A DNA stretch of 64,000 bases from Mucilaginibacter mali (GTDB lineage: Bacteria > Bacteroidota > Bacteroidia > Sphingobacteriales > Sphingobacteriaceae), in the NCBI RefSeq assembly GCF_013283875.1, contig NZ_CP054139.1, forward strand, positions 1,364,001 to 1,428,000, in the 5' to 3' direction. Made by a program: the position numbers and the translations under genes. Each line of letters opens with the position of its first letter. The first letter of the stretch is position 1. The notes under the pieces are model-generated. The model was not told where the DNA came from, did no database searches, and worked only from the letters and a program-made list of their open reading frames with translations. Shown here one piece after another: positions 52,667 through 59,769 of this stretch.

Positions 52667-53146
52667 CTAAGGTTTTGGTATTTGCGTACGGCCGAATACG
52701 AGATCCATCTCCGTATGATCAGCAATTACGTATGCGCCACTATCCTGGCTTTGATAAGTATCATGGTTAGGATATTCTGAATGTACACTTAGCCTGGAAT
52801 CGCTGACATAGGTGATTTTAAATTTTGTTGTATAGTTTACATCAATAACTAAACTATCTCCCTCGGAATTTGATTTTATGGTATAGTTATATTTTTTAGA
52901 ACCATAATCGCAGGTATTATCATCATAAAAATGATAATGTGATGCAGCATAAAGATCTCTTGTTGTTTTTGCATCGTGGGACAAAGGGGACTTACCAACG
53001 AAAACTTCTGTGCTATATGATTGGTAGTACCAGTCTCCCTGGATCATTGTTTTAATTTCCGCTTCCCTTTTATGATTACTTCCGTCTTTTTTACAGCCTA
53101 TATAAAATAAGGATGCTAATGCAATCAATGGTAGAATTTTTTTCAT
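52667..53146 (-). CDS. Small lipoprotein, lipocalin-like
   Basis: 159 residues; lipobox YIGC with Cys at 18, followed by KKDGSN. Mature part has beta-strand pattern (IQGDWYYQSYSTEVF, HYHFYDDNTCDYGSKKYNYTI, SLVIDVNYTTKFKITYVSDSRLSV) like other small Bacteroidota lipocalin-type lipoproteins. It converges on bshB1 with 13 bases between. Function unknown. Confidence 0.65.
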   Translation of the reverse strand: MKKILPLIALASLFYIGCKKDGSNHKREAEIKTMIQGDWYYQSYSTEVFVGKSPLSHDAKTTRDLYAASHYHFYDDNTCDYGSKKYNYTIKSNSEGDSLVIDVNYTTKFKITYVSDSRLSVHSEYPNHDTYQSQDSGAYVIADHTEMDLVFGRTQIPKP

Positions 53147-53189
53147 GATAAGATATAATTTCTGACAAAAGTATAGATTTATAGCGATG

Positions 53190-53708
53190 TTAAAGAGATT
53201 TTCGCATCAGCAGATCCGTTTGCAGGTCGCTTCCCAATAAAAAATCATGACTGCCAAAAACTTCAAAGCCATTTTGCTGATAGAATTTTACAGCCCGGTG
53301 GTTTTGCTCCCACACGCCCAGCCATATGTATTGCAGGTTGGCTTTCCGGGCTATCTGCACAGCGTGGTTTAGCAATTGCGCGCCAATTTGCTTACCCTGG
53401 TGATGTTTGCTTACGTAAACCCGTTCTATTTCTAAGGATGCCGGGTCTTTAATATCCGACTGCGCTTCAGCGAAGTTTATTTTGGTGTAACCCGCTATCT
53501 CGCCATCAATCTGCGCGAAGTAAAATGCCGAATTTGGTTTAGCAATTTCAGCGGACAGCTTTTCTTCGTTCAGGAATTTATCTGCGTAAGCCAATATGTC
53601 TTCCGGCTTGTTAAGGTGGTAAAAGGCGTCGAAAAATGTAATATTGCTGAATAACGTTAAAGCCTTAACGTCGGTTAAGGTGAGTTTGGTGAAAGTTACA
53701 GGCAACAT
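53190..53708 (-). CDS. GNAT family N-acetyltransferase
   Basis: 172 residues. The acetyl-CoA binding motif A is visible as LEIERVYVSKHHQGKQIGAQLLNHAVQIARK (Q-x-x-G-x pattern), followed by WLGVWEQNHRAVKFYQQNGFEVFGSHDFLLG, the usual motif B. Substrate not determinable. Its ATG shares one base with the stop region of the membrane protein gene upstream, so all three minus-strand genes up to the sigma factor may form one operon. Confidence 0.88.
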   Translation of the reverse strand: MLPVTFTKLTLTDVKALTLFSNITFFDAFYHLNKPEDILAYADKFLNEEKLSAEIAKPNSAFYFAQIDGEIAGYTKINFAEAQSDIKDPASLEIERVYVSKHHQGKQIGAQLLNHAVQIARKANLQYIWLGVWEQNHRAVKFYQQNGFEVFGSHDFLLGSDLQTDLLMRKSL

Positions 53709-54298
53709 TATTCAAACTGCGATTTAAGGCGTTCCAAACGATCTATCATCATATCCAGTTTCTCCTGTTCATTCTTAAATATACGCCGTTTTAAATAGAA
53801 GGTACAAAACAGCAGCCACACTACCGTAGTACCGTAAACCATCACTTTGCCCGCTGTTGAAAAAGTGGTTAATATCTCGTAGAAATACAGCAACAGCCCC
53901 AGGCTGATCAGTAGCACATAGATATAATAGAACCAGCCGACGATCTTACCGCGCTCTTTCTGATATTCGTGCAGGCTTACCAAATATTCGGTTGGGTTTT
54001 GGGTGGCATCGTGCTTGCTTAAAATTCGGTAATGCCTGATGATAAGCGTAAAGTACATCAGCATACATACCATCATAATGAGTATGCCTGCGTAGGTTAC
54101 CCATGAGTTGAATACCAGGAAGAACATCACAAAAAAGGTACTCAACAGCAAGGCTACCACAGCCATAATGCTCCAGCGCATTCGGCTGGCAATCCCTCTT
54201 ACATCCTTCTTTACCTGCTTCAGTACGCTATCCACTGAAAGCTTGTCGTGTACAGGCTGCTCCTGCCACACCGACATTATGTGATCAAAGTCTTTCAT
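53708..54298 (-). CDS. Membrane protein coupled to the ECF sigma factor
   Basis: 196 residues. A cytoplasmic N-terminal part of about 40 residues (DHIMSVWQEQPVHDKLSVDSVLKQVKKDVRGIASRM) precedes about four membrane helices in two pairs (42-62, 66-88; 118-140, 148-170) and a C-terminal basic helix (RRIFKNEQEKLDMMIDRLERLKSQFE). It overlaps the sigma gene by 14 bases. It probably regulates the sigma factor, but lacks the HxxxCxxC of zinc anti-sigma factors, and I do not recognise its family. Confidence 0.7.
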   Translation of the reverse strand: MKDFDHIMSVWQEQPVHDKLSVDSVLKQVKKDVRGIASRMRWSIMAVVALLLSTFFVMFFLVFNSWVTYAGILIMMVCMLMYFTLIIRHYRILSKHDATQNPTEYLVSLHEYQKERGKIVGWFYYIYVLLISLGLLLYFYEILTTFSTAGKVMVYGTTVVWLLFCTFYLKRRIFKNEQEKLDMMIDRLERLKSQFE

Positions 54299-54782
54299 GG
54301 TGGTTATATAATTCGGTTAACTTCTGTTTAATACGATGAATTTTTACCCTCAGGTTACCCTCGGATATGCCCGAGATCTCGGCTATTTCGGGGTATGGCA
54401 ATTCATCCAGCACCATGGTAATAATTATCCTTTCCGACTCCTCCAATTTCGATATGCACTTATATAACAGGGCCACCTGCTCGTTCTTTTCCGAAAACTC
54501 TTCGGCGCGGGTTTCTACCAGCGTTTCCGTCAGTTCGTCCTTGGCCTGGCGTTTTTCCGATCGTAAATAGGTTAGGCAGGTGTTAACGGCAATACGGTAT
54601 ATCCAGGTACTGATCATGGCCTGGTTGCGGAATTTATCCAGGTTTTGCCAAACCTTCAAAAAAGTTTCCTGTAGCAGGTCGTTCGCGGCATCGTTATCGC
54701 CGGTATAACCATAGCACAAATGAAATATCTTCTTTGAGTTGGCTGCAAATATATTCCTGAAGGCAACTTCCTTGTCGGCCAC
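54285..54782 (-). CDS. ECF-type RNA polymerase sigma factor
   Basis: 165 residues with sigma region 2 (AANDLLQETFLKVWQNLDKFRNQAMISTWIYRIAVNTCLTYLRSEKR) and region 4 (LDELPYPEIAEISGISEGNLRVKIHRIKQKL, a helix-turn-helix for -35 binding). No extra domains. It would direct a small regulon, under control of the membrane protein encoded next. Confidence 0.95.
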   Translation of the reverse strand: MADKEVAFRNIFAANSKKIFHLCYGYTGDNDAANDLLQETFLKVWQNLDKFRNQAMISTWIYRIAVNTCLTYLRSEKRQAKDELTETLVETRAEEFSEKNEQVALLYKCISKLEESERIIITMVLDELPYPEIAEISGISEGNLRVKIHRIKQKLTELYNHHERL

Positions 54783-55232
54783 TATGCTGTTAATTTATGG
54801 GTTGGATGTTTCGCGGGTGCAAATGTTACAATAAAAGTTCAAATTTGGTAGAGGCGGGGTGCTTTTGTGCCTGTATACGCAAATCTTATCATCACAACCT
54901 TGTTCGAAATTCAATTTCAAGCCTCCCGGATTTTGCGCCCGGCTTTCCAAATAATGGAAGCCATAGCGACAAAACCCCCGCATACGCGTTGTATAAGCAA
55001 TTTATGCCCTGTACATATCAAAGAACACCGTGCTTTTGCTGTTTGCCTGATGGCTGTTTTGAGAAATTTTATTTGGTGATTTAGACTCGCCTAAAAAGTG
55101 GACTTTGCAAACATTGTACAATGGCGGTATTGTACCAACGACAGGATATACAATATACGCAAAATTACCGGGATAAGCAAGCAGGATTTGCGCGGTAAGC
55201 AGTGGATGCCGGTATGACCGATGATGCCATTT

Positions 55233-55279
55233 GTCTGAACCTGGATTAAACAGATTTAACAGATGGCAGGATTTTAAAA
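55233..55279 (+). repeat. Outer inverted repeat, left copy (47 bp)
   Basis: GTCTGAACCTGGATTAAACA, GATTTAACAGATGGCAGGAT, TTTAAAA. It is the reverse complement of 59131-59177, with one or two differences. It belongs to a type often seen between genes in related bacteria (AACAGATTTAACAGATGG). Confidence 0.85.
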
Positions 55280-55324
55280 TGGTTGCAATTACGCAAACCA
55301 ATTACAGTGAAGCGGAATTACCCT

Positions 55325-55440
55325 AATGACTATAATGGCGTTGCCTCCGGCCCGGGCTATTCGTTACAAGTCCTCGCTTTGCTGCCGCGCAATTTCCCCG
55401 CACGCTGTGGGCTTTCCACTGCTATCCCTAACGCGGGTGG
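55325..55440 (+). repeat. Inner inverted repeat, left copy (116 bp)
   Basis: It begins AATGACTATAATGGCGTTGC and ends CTATCCCTAACGCGGGTGG. It is the reverse complement of 58919-59034, with about three differences that I can count (A/C, T/C, A/C). Left and right arms point toward each other across the methyltransferase operon. Confidence 0.9.
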
Positions 55441-55605
55441 GTGGTGAGGGTTGCACCTACACTTGCTGTAGAGGCACGAGTACGCCAGCCTCAAACCGTA
55501 CGCTGCATACTCGCGCCAGTTAGGGGGAACAAATAATATTATAATAGTTTGTCTCTTCAATAAATATTTATACATTCGAAAAATAACCTTATTCCTTAAT
55601 CCACA

Positions 55606-56436
55606 ATGGATGAAACTAAACCTAAACTCAAATCAGTAACTCGCCCTTTTTTAAGATGGGCAGGTGGAAAAACATGGCTTGTCAAATATTTAACTAAAGT
55701 AAAAGAAAGCAAGTTTAACAACTATCATGAAATCTTTCTTGGCGGCGGCGCGACTTTCTTTTTCCTTAAACCTCAAAATCATTCTTATTTATCAGATTTA
55801 AATATTGAATTAATAAAAACATATCAAACTTTAAAAGACGATGTGGAGGGCGTTATACGCGAATTGAAAAACTTTAGAAATGAGGAAGCCTATTATTATA
55901 AAGTGAGAGAAACAGTTTTTAATGATAAACTAGAACAGGCTGCTCAATTTATATATTTAAATCAGACCTCTTTCAACGGAATACATAGGGTTAATACGCG
56001 AGGAAAATACAATGTGCCTTACGGGTTTCGAAAAAAAGACTTTTTAGATTCAGAGGGTCTACGGGCTGCAAGTTCAGCCTTATTTAATACAACAATTTCC
56101 AATGGTGATTTTTATTCGACAATTGACAATATAAAAGCGAAAGATCTTGTATTTCTTGATCCCCCGTACACTGTATCACATAACAATAACGGCTTTATTG
56201 AATACAACGAAAAGATATTCCAATTAAGTGATCAACGTAGGCTAAGTAGAATGATTGATGATATAAAAAAGAAAGACGCGTATTATATTTTAACAAATGC
56301 TGCGCATAATACTATAAAAGAAATATTCGAAAAAGGTGACACTAGAATCGAATTAACACGGGCAAATGCTATTGGCGGTGCCAAAGCACAACGTGGGCAA
56401 ACATCAGAGTTAATTTTTACAAATATTGAATTATGA
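55606..56436 (+). CDS. D12-class N6-adenine DNA methyltransferase
   Basis: 276 residues, full length for the Dam/MboIA (D12) class. Motif X/I region FLRWAGGKTWLV (15-26), SAM-binding FLGGGATFF (44-52), the family block LNQTSFNGIHRVNTRGKYNVPYG (118-140), and catalytic DPPY (185-188). Alpha-type motif order. The target is probably GATC-like as in relatives, but this is not shown. It starts the two-gene operon; its last 4 bases overlap the next gene (ATGA). Base composition is much lower in G+C than in its neighbours, consistent with recent arrival. The protein it is coupled to has nuclease-like features. Confidence 0.93.
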   Translation: MDETKPKLKSVTRPFLRWAGGKTWLVKYLTKVKESKFNNYHEIFLGGGATFFFLKPQNHSYLSDLNIELIKTYQTLKDDVEGVIRELKNFRNEEAYYYKVRETVFNDKLEQAAQFIYLNQTSFNGIHRVNTRGKYNVPYGFRKKDFLDSEGLRAASSALFNTTISNGDFYSTIDNIKAKDLVFLDPPYTVSHNNNGFIEYNEKIFQLSDQRRLSRMIDDIKKKDAYYILTNAAHNTIKEIFEKGDTRIELTRANAIGGAKAQRGQTSELIFTNIEL

Positions 56437-58712
56437 CAGAAGACCTACGCAAAACTCTTTTAAATGAATTTATATCTGATGAGGATATCCAAAGACTACT
56501 AAGAATAAAGAAACTCGACTCCTACAAAGAAAGTTTCAATAATGGTTCTGCGGCTCTTGAGGAAAAATTAAATGAGGGCTGGGAAATTGACACTGTTTTA
56601 AAATCTAAAACTAAAATTTCTAAGCAAAAAGATAATGGTGTACTGTTTAAAGATAAGGTATGGTCATTATTTGCTCAGTTGGGCTTTACTACTTTAAATC
56701 GATATAGTTTTAATATCCCCTACGACAAAAAGGATATCTCATTAACACACAAAATAGACGTGTTTGCTAAAGATGATGAAACAGTATTGATAATTGATTG
56801 TAGATCAGCGGTGAAAAACACCGCTTGCGATTTTAGTGATGAACTTAATGAAATAAAATTCAGAAAGGCTGGTATTATCAATACCATTCTTGCGTTGTTC
56901 CCGCAAACTAAACCTAAAATCAAGTACATTTTAGCAACACGTAATATTGCTATCTCAAGCGAGAATGTAGAAGCGCTTAATAAAGTTGATGCCATTCATT
57001 TTCCGGAAGAAACAATAGATTATTATTATTCTTTACATTCACAATTAGGTATTGCGGCGCGATATCAACTTTTAGGTGCATTATTCTCTGGACAAGAAAT
57101 CCCTGACTTAGATAATAGAATACCTGCAATAGAGGGGAGAATGGGTGGACATATTTATTACTCATTTTCTATAGAGCCGGAAAAGTTATTAAAAATTGGC
57201 TATGTATTACATAGAAATAAGGCAAATGAGAATATGATGCCAACATATCAACGTCTTATAAAAAAAAACAGATTAAAAGAAATACATAAATTTATAGACG
57301 AGGAGAAAGGCTACTTTCCCAATTCTGTTATTATAAATATTGAATCAGACAAAAATAAAGATTTAGTTTTCGAACGCAGTGGCAATCAGGTTCCTGATGC
57401 TATATCTCGAATTGGGGTTCTTCATCTTCCTAAAAAATATAGATCCGCTTATATCATAGATGGTCAGCACCGTTTGTATGGGTATTCAAATTCTAATTAC
57501 AAGAATACAAACACAATTCCGGTAGTAGCCTTAGTAAACTTAGAGCGCGCTGAACAGGTAAGGCTATTTATGCAAATAAATGAAAACCAAAAGCCTGTAT
57601 CCAAAGATTTGCGAAATACTTTAGACGCCGATTTATTATGGGATTCTGAAAATTATACAGAACAAATCAGGGCTCTGAAATCAAGAGTTGCGATTAAGTT
57701 AGGGGAGGATAGAAATTCACCATTTTATAATAAAATATCAATTGGTGAAGATAAAAAAGCTATCTCAACTCAACAAATAGGTATAGCGCTAACAAGGAGC
57801 GATTTTTTAGGTAAAGTAAAAGCAAAAGAAATAGAAAAGAAAGGTACTTTTTATGTTGGAAATCTAAACCGAGCATATCACAGTATCTCCGAATTTCTTA
57901 TGAAAAGCTTTGCTTACATCAAAGATGGAGTAGACGAACTATGGGAACAAGATGGGAATATAATTGTCATTAATAAAGGCTTTTATGGTATTACGATGAT
58001 ATTGAATGATTGTGTTAATCATCTTGTCGCAAATGATATGATAGATACAAACACTTCAGCAAAAGAGGTTTTTGAAGAAGTGAAGATTTATTTAGATCCG
58101 ATAATTAATTTCTTTAAAAACATTGATGAAATAAAAATTAACGAACTAAAATCGGCATATGGTACGCCTGGTGATGCAAAATATTGGCGTACATTGCAAA
58201 TAGTACTCAGACAAGATTTTCCTGAAATACACTTCGAGGGCTTAAACGAATATTTGAAAAAAGAAGAAAAGGAAAATAACGAAGCTGCCTTTAAATATAT
58301 AAGAGAAATAGAAAGCTCATATTTAAAAGATGCAATAAAACAAAAACTCGAAGAAGAGTTTGGTAAAAATTGGTTCAAAAAAGGTGTGCCTGAGGGGGTG
58401 TATTCTGAGGCCATGGTCTTAGCGGCTAAGAAAAACCGCGAAATTGATAATGAAGAAGATGAAAAAGATCCTTGGGATCAATTACACTTAATTAATTACA
58501 GAGAAATTATATTAAAAAACTGGCAGAAACTGTTTGAAAAAATGTTTACCAAGCCGGGTGAAGAAAAAATCCCAGGGGGAAAAGAGGCAAAAACTAAATG
58601 GATTTTTGATCTAAATCGTATAAGAAACGAAAACTCGCATACATATTATGTAACAAGTGATGAGTTGTCTTTTATAGAAGAGGTTTACGATTGGCTGTCA
58701 AAACAAGCATAA
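56433..58712 (+). CDS. DGQHR-domain protein with PD-(D/E)XK-like N-terminus and HEPN-type C-terminus
   Basis: 759 residues. (1) Residues about 70-190 look like a restriction-endonuclease fold: VWSLFAQLGFTTLNR, then KID109VFAKDDETVLIID122-C-R124, i.e. D-x12-D-x-R where E/D-x-K is usual. (2) The DGQHR signature is D343-G-Q-H-R347 (YIIDGQHRLYGYS), followed by LFMQINENQKPVSKDL (378-393). It is the ParB/Srx-like domain found in DndB and related DNA-modification proteins. (3) Residues about 680-759 are helical with R731-N-E-N-S-H736, the R-N-x3-H signature of HEPN RNases, similar to Swt1-type HEPN. The gene overlaps the methyltransferase gene by 4 bases. This suggests a restriction or effector partner. 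The individual motifs are directly visible; the domain assignments 1 and 3 are inference. Confidence 0.75.
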   Translation: MTEDLRKTLLNEFISDEDIQRLLRIKKLDSYKESFNNGSAALEEKLNEGWEIDTVLKSKTKISKQKDNGVLFKDKVWSLFAQLGFTTLNRYSFNIPYDKKDISLTHKIDVFAKDDETVLIIDCRSAVKNTACDFSDELNEIKFRKAGIINTILALFPQTKPKIKYILATRNIAISSENVEALNKVDAIHFPEETIDYYYSLHSQLGIAARYQLLGALFSGQEIPDLDNRIPAIEGRMGGHIYYSFSIEPEKLLKIGYVLHRNKANENMMPTYQRLIKKNRLKEIHKFIDEEKGYFPNSVIINIESDKNKDLVFERSGNQVPDAISRIGVLHLPKKYRSAYIIDGQHRLYGYSNSNYKNTNTIPVVALVNLERAEQVRLFMQINENQKPVSKDLRNTLDADLLWDSENYTEQIRALKSRVAIKLGEDRNSPFYNKISIGEDKKAISTQQIGIALTRSDFLGKVKAKEIEKKGTFYVGNLNRAYHSISEFLMKSFAYIKDGVDELWEQDGNIIVINKGFYGITMILNDCVNHLVANDMIDTNTSAKEVFEEVKIYLDPIINFFKNIDEIKINELKSAYGTPGDAKYWRTLQIVLRQDFPEIHFEGLNEYLKKEEKENNEAAFKYIREIESSYLKDAIKQKLEEEFGKNWFKKGVPEGVYSEAMVLAAKKNREIDNEEDEKDPWDQLHLINYREIILKNWQKLFEKMFTKPGEEKIPGGKEAKTKWIFDLNRIRNENSHTYYVTSDELSFIEEVYDWLSKQA

Positions 58713-58721
58713 CCCCCCGCC

Positions 58722-58843
58722 TATCCAAGCGTGTCGCTTGGATATTAAGAAAGTTTAAGCGTCCCGCTTAATTTGGCTGAGCGAGCAAAAAATTAAGCGA
58801 CACGCTTAATTAATACTTGGCATTCAAGCGGCACGCTTGAATG
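58722..58843. repeat. Array of four hairpins with AAGCG-N3-CGCTT core
   Basis: Four perfect palindromes: ATCCAAGCG-TGT-CGCTTGGAT (58723-58743), TTAAGCG-TCC-CGCTTAA (58755-58771), AATTAAGCG-ACA-CGCTTAATT (58791-58811) and ATTCAAGCG-GCA-CGCTTGAAT (58822-58842). Loops differ (TGT, TCC, ACA, GCA) and so do outer bases, but compensatory changes keep pairing. Spacing is 11-19 bases. They lie just after the stop of the DGQHR gene, so they may end or stabilise its mRNA. Confidence 0.9.
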
Positions 58844-58918
58844 GGCGTAATAGGCGCTACGTTAACCCTGTGCACATAGCCCTCCGTTAAACTTGCGCCA
58901 GCTTCTGCTAATAGCCCT

Positions 58919-59034
58919 CCACCCGCGTTAGGGATAGCAGTGGAAAGCCCACAGCGTGCGGGGAAATTGCGCGGCAGCAAAGCGAGGACTTGGAACGGAT
59001 AGCCCGGGCCGGAGGCAACGCCATGATAGTCATT
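58919..59034 (-). repeat. Inner inverted repeat, right copy (116 bp)
   Basis: The reverse complement reads AATGACTATCATGGCGTTGC ... CTATCCCTAACGCGGGTGG and matches 55325-55440 nearly base for base. Direction is opposite to the left copy. Confidence 0.9.
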
Positions 59035-59130
59035 GGTCATTTCGCTTCGCTGTCATTGGTTAATTAGTCATTATGCTTCGCGTCATTGGGGCACTCGCTT
59101 CGCTGTCATTGTTTACAGGAATACCACGTT

Positions 59131-59177
59131 TTTAAAAATCCTGCCATCTGTTAAATCTGTTTAATCCCGGTTCAGAC
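59131..59177 (-). repeat. Outer inverted repeat, right copy (47 bp)
   Basis: TTTAAAAATCCTGCCATCTG, TTAAATCTGTTTAATCCCGG and TTCAGAC are the reverse complement of the left copy at 55233-55279. The gap between inner and outer copies is longer here (96 versus 45 bases), owing to an inserted stretch with TCGCTTCGCTGTCATT words. Confidence 0.85.
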
Positions 59178-59245
59178 GAATTGGGTCATTACGCTTCCCT
59201 GTCATTGGTCATTTGGCTAAGCATCTATAAATGCCGCAGGCATTT

Positions 59246-59280
59246 AATCTCAAATCTCAAATCTCAAATCTCAAATCTCT
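59246..59280 (+). repeat. Tandem heptamer repeat, AATCTCA x4 plus AATCTCT
   Basis: Five consecutive 7-base units end 27 bases before the VOC gene's ATG. The unit count could vary by slippage, changing promoter spacing; no evidence for use. Confidence 0.9.
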
Positions 59281-59307
59281 ATCTTAGCAATACTAACCCC
59301 ATTTATT

Positions 59308-59664
59308 ATGAAAGCATTAAGTTTGGCCGTAGTTGTGCATGTAAGCAACCTGGATGCGGCCATGGAGTACTATACCAATGTGTTGGGCTTCAGCACCGAC
59401 TTTGTGTTTGGCGATTATGCCGGGATGATCTTTAATGATGTACTGATCCACCTCAACGGCCCAACCAACCAGGGCACCAAAAAGGTACCCGGCAGCGCCC
59501 ATTTTTGCATCGATTGCGACGGGATAGACCAATACTACCAACAGATCGTCAGCAAGGGTGCCATTATCGAAGCACCGCTGGCCGACCGCCCTTACGGCAT
59601 GCGCGACTGTGCCATCAACGACCCCGACGGCAACACCATTGTATTCGGCATGGCACTGGAGTAG
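59308..59664 (+). CDS. VOC-superfamily (glyoxalase/dioxygenase fold) protein
   Basis: 118 residues, one VOC domain made of two beta-alpha-beta-beta-beta modules: LAVVVHVSNLDAAMEYYTNVLGFSTDF and AHFCIDCDGIDQYYQQIVSKGAI. The C-terminal RDCAINDPDGNTIVFG is typical. Metal ligands are plausible (H11, H/E elsewhere) but function (glyoxalase, drug binding, dioxygenase) cannot be decided. Confidence 0.88.
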   Translation: MKALSLAVVVHVSNLDAAMEYYTNVLGFSTDFVFGDYAGMIFNDVLIHLNGPTNQGTKKVPGSAHFCIDCDGIDQYYQQIVSKGAIIEAPLADRPYGMRDCAINDPDGNTIVFGMALE

Positions 59665-59769
59665 CGGACTGGGGCATTTCTTCCAACATATTTACTTTGC
59701 TTTTTTAAAAAAGCCATCCACTATTAGTACATTAGTCTCATTATCGCCCTGTCTCAATTAAGCCGACTA

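Larger units (their letters stand above)
54783..55605. other. 823-bp intergenic region containing the left flank of the cassette
   Basis: From about 54800 to 55230 no clear gene is seen; a reading of 95 codons there has a Cys/Pro-rich composition with no family likeness. The outer repeat is at 55233-55279 and the inner one at 55325-55440. After 55500 the DNA turns strongly AT-rich, as the cassette begins. Confidence 0.6.
58713..59307. other. 595-bp intergenic region: hairpins, right flank repeats, heptamer repeat
   Basis: In order: the hairpin array, the right inner repeat (58919-59034), a stretch with repeated TTCGCTTCGCTGTCATTGG words (59035-59112), the right outer repeat (59131-59177), and a tandem AATCTCA repeat (59246-59280). 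No coding sequence was recognised. Confidence 0.75.

Noticed and set aside
54797..55084. Possible 95-residue protein in the left flank of the cassette
   Set aside because: Cys/Pro-rich composition with no domain, next to repeats, and no promoter; treated as intergenic sequence.
58722..58843. Possible CRISPR array
   Set aside because: Units are self-complementary hairpins of 17-23 bases with short variable gaps of 11-19 bases, not direct repeats with spacers of constant length; no cas genes in the window.
55233..59177. Classical insertion sequence or transposon
   Set aside because: Inverted repeats flank the cassette, but no transposase, integrase or recombinase gene is inside, and similar repeats occur elsewhere in the window; mobility stays a hypothesis.
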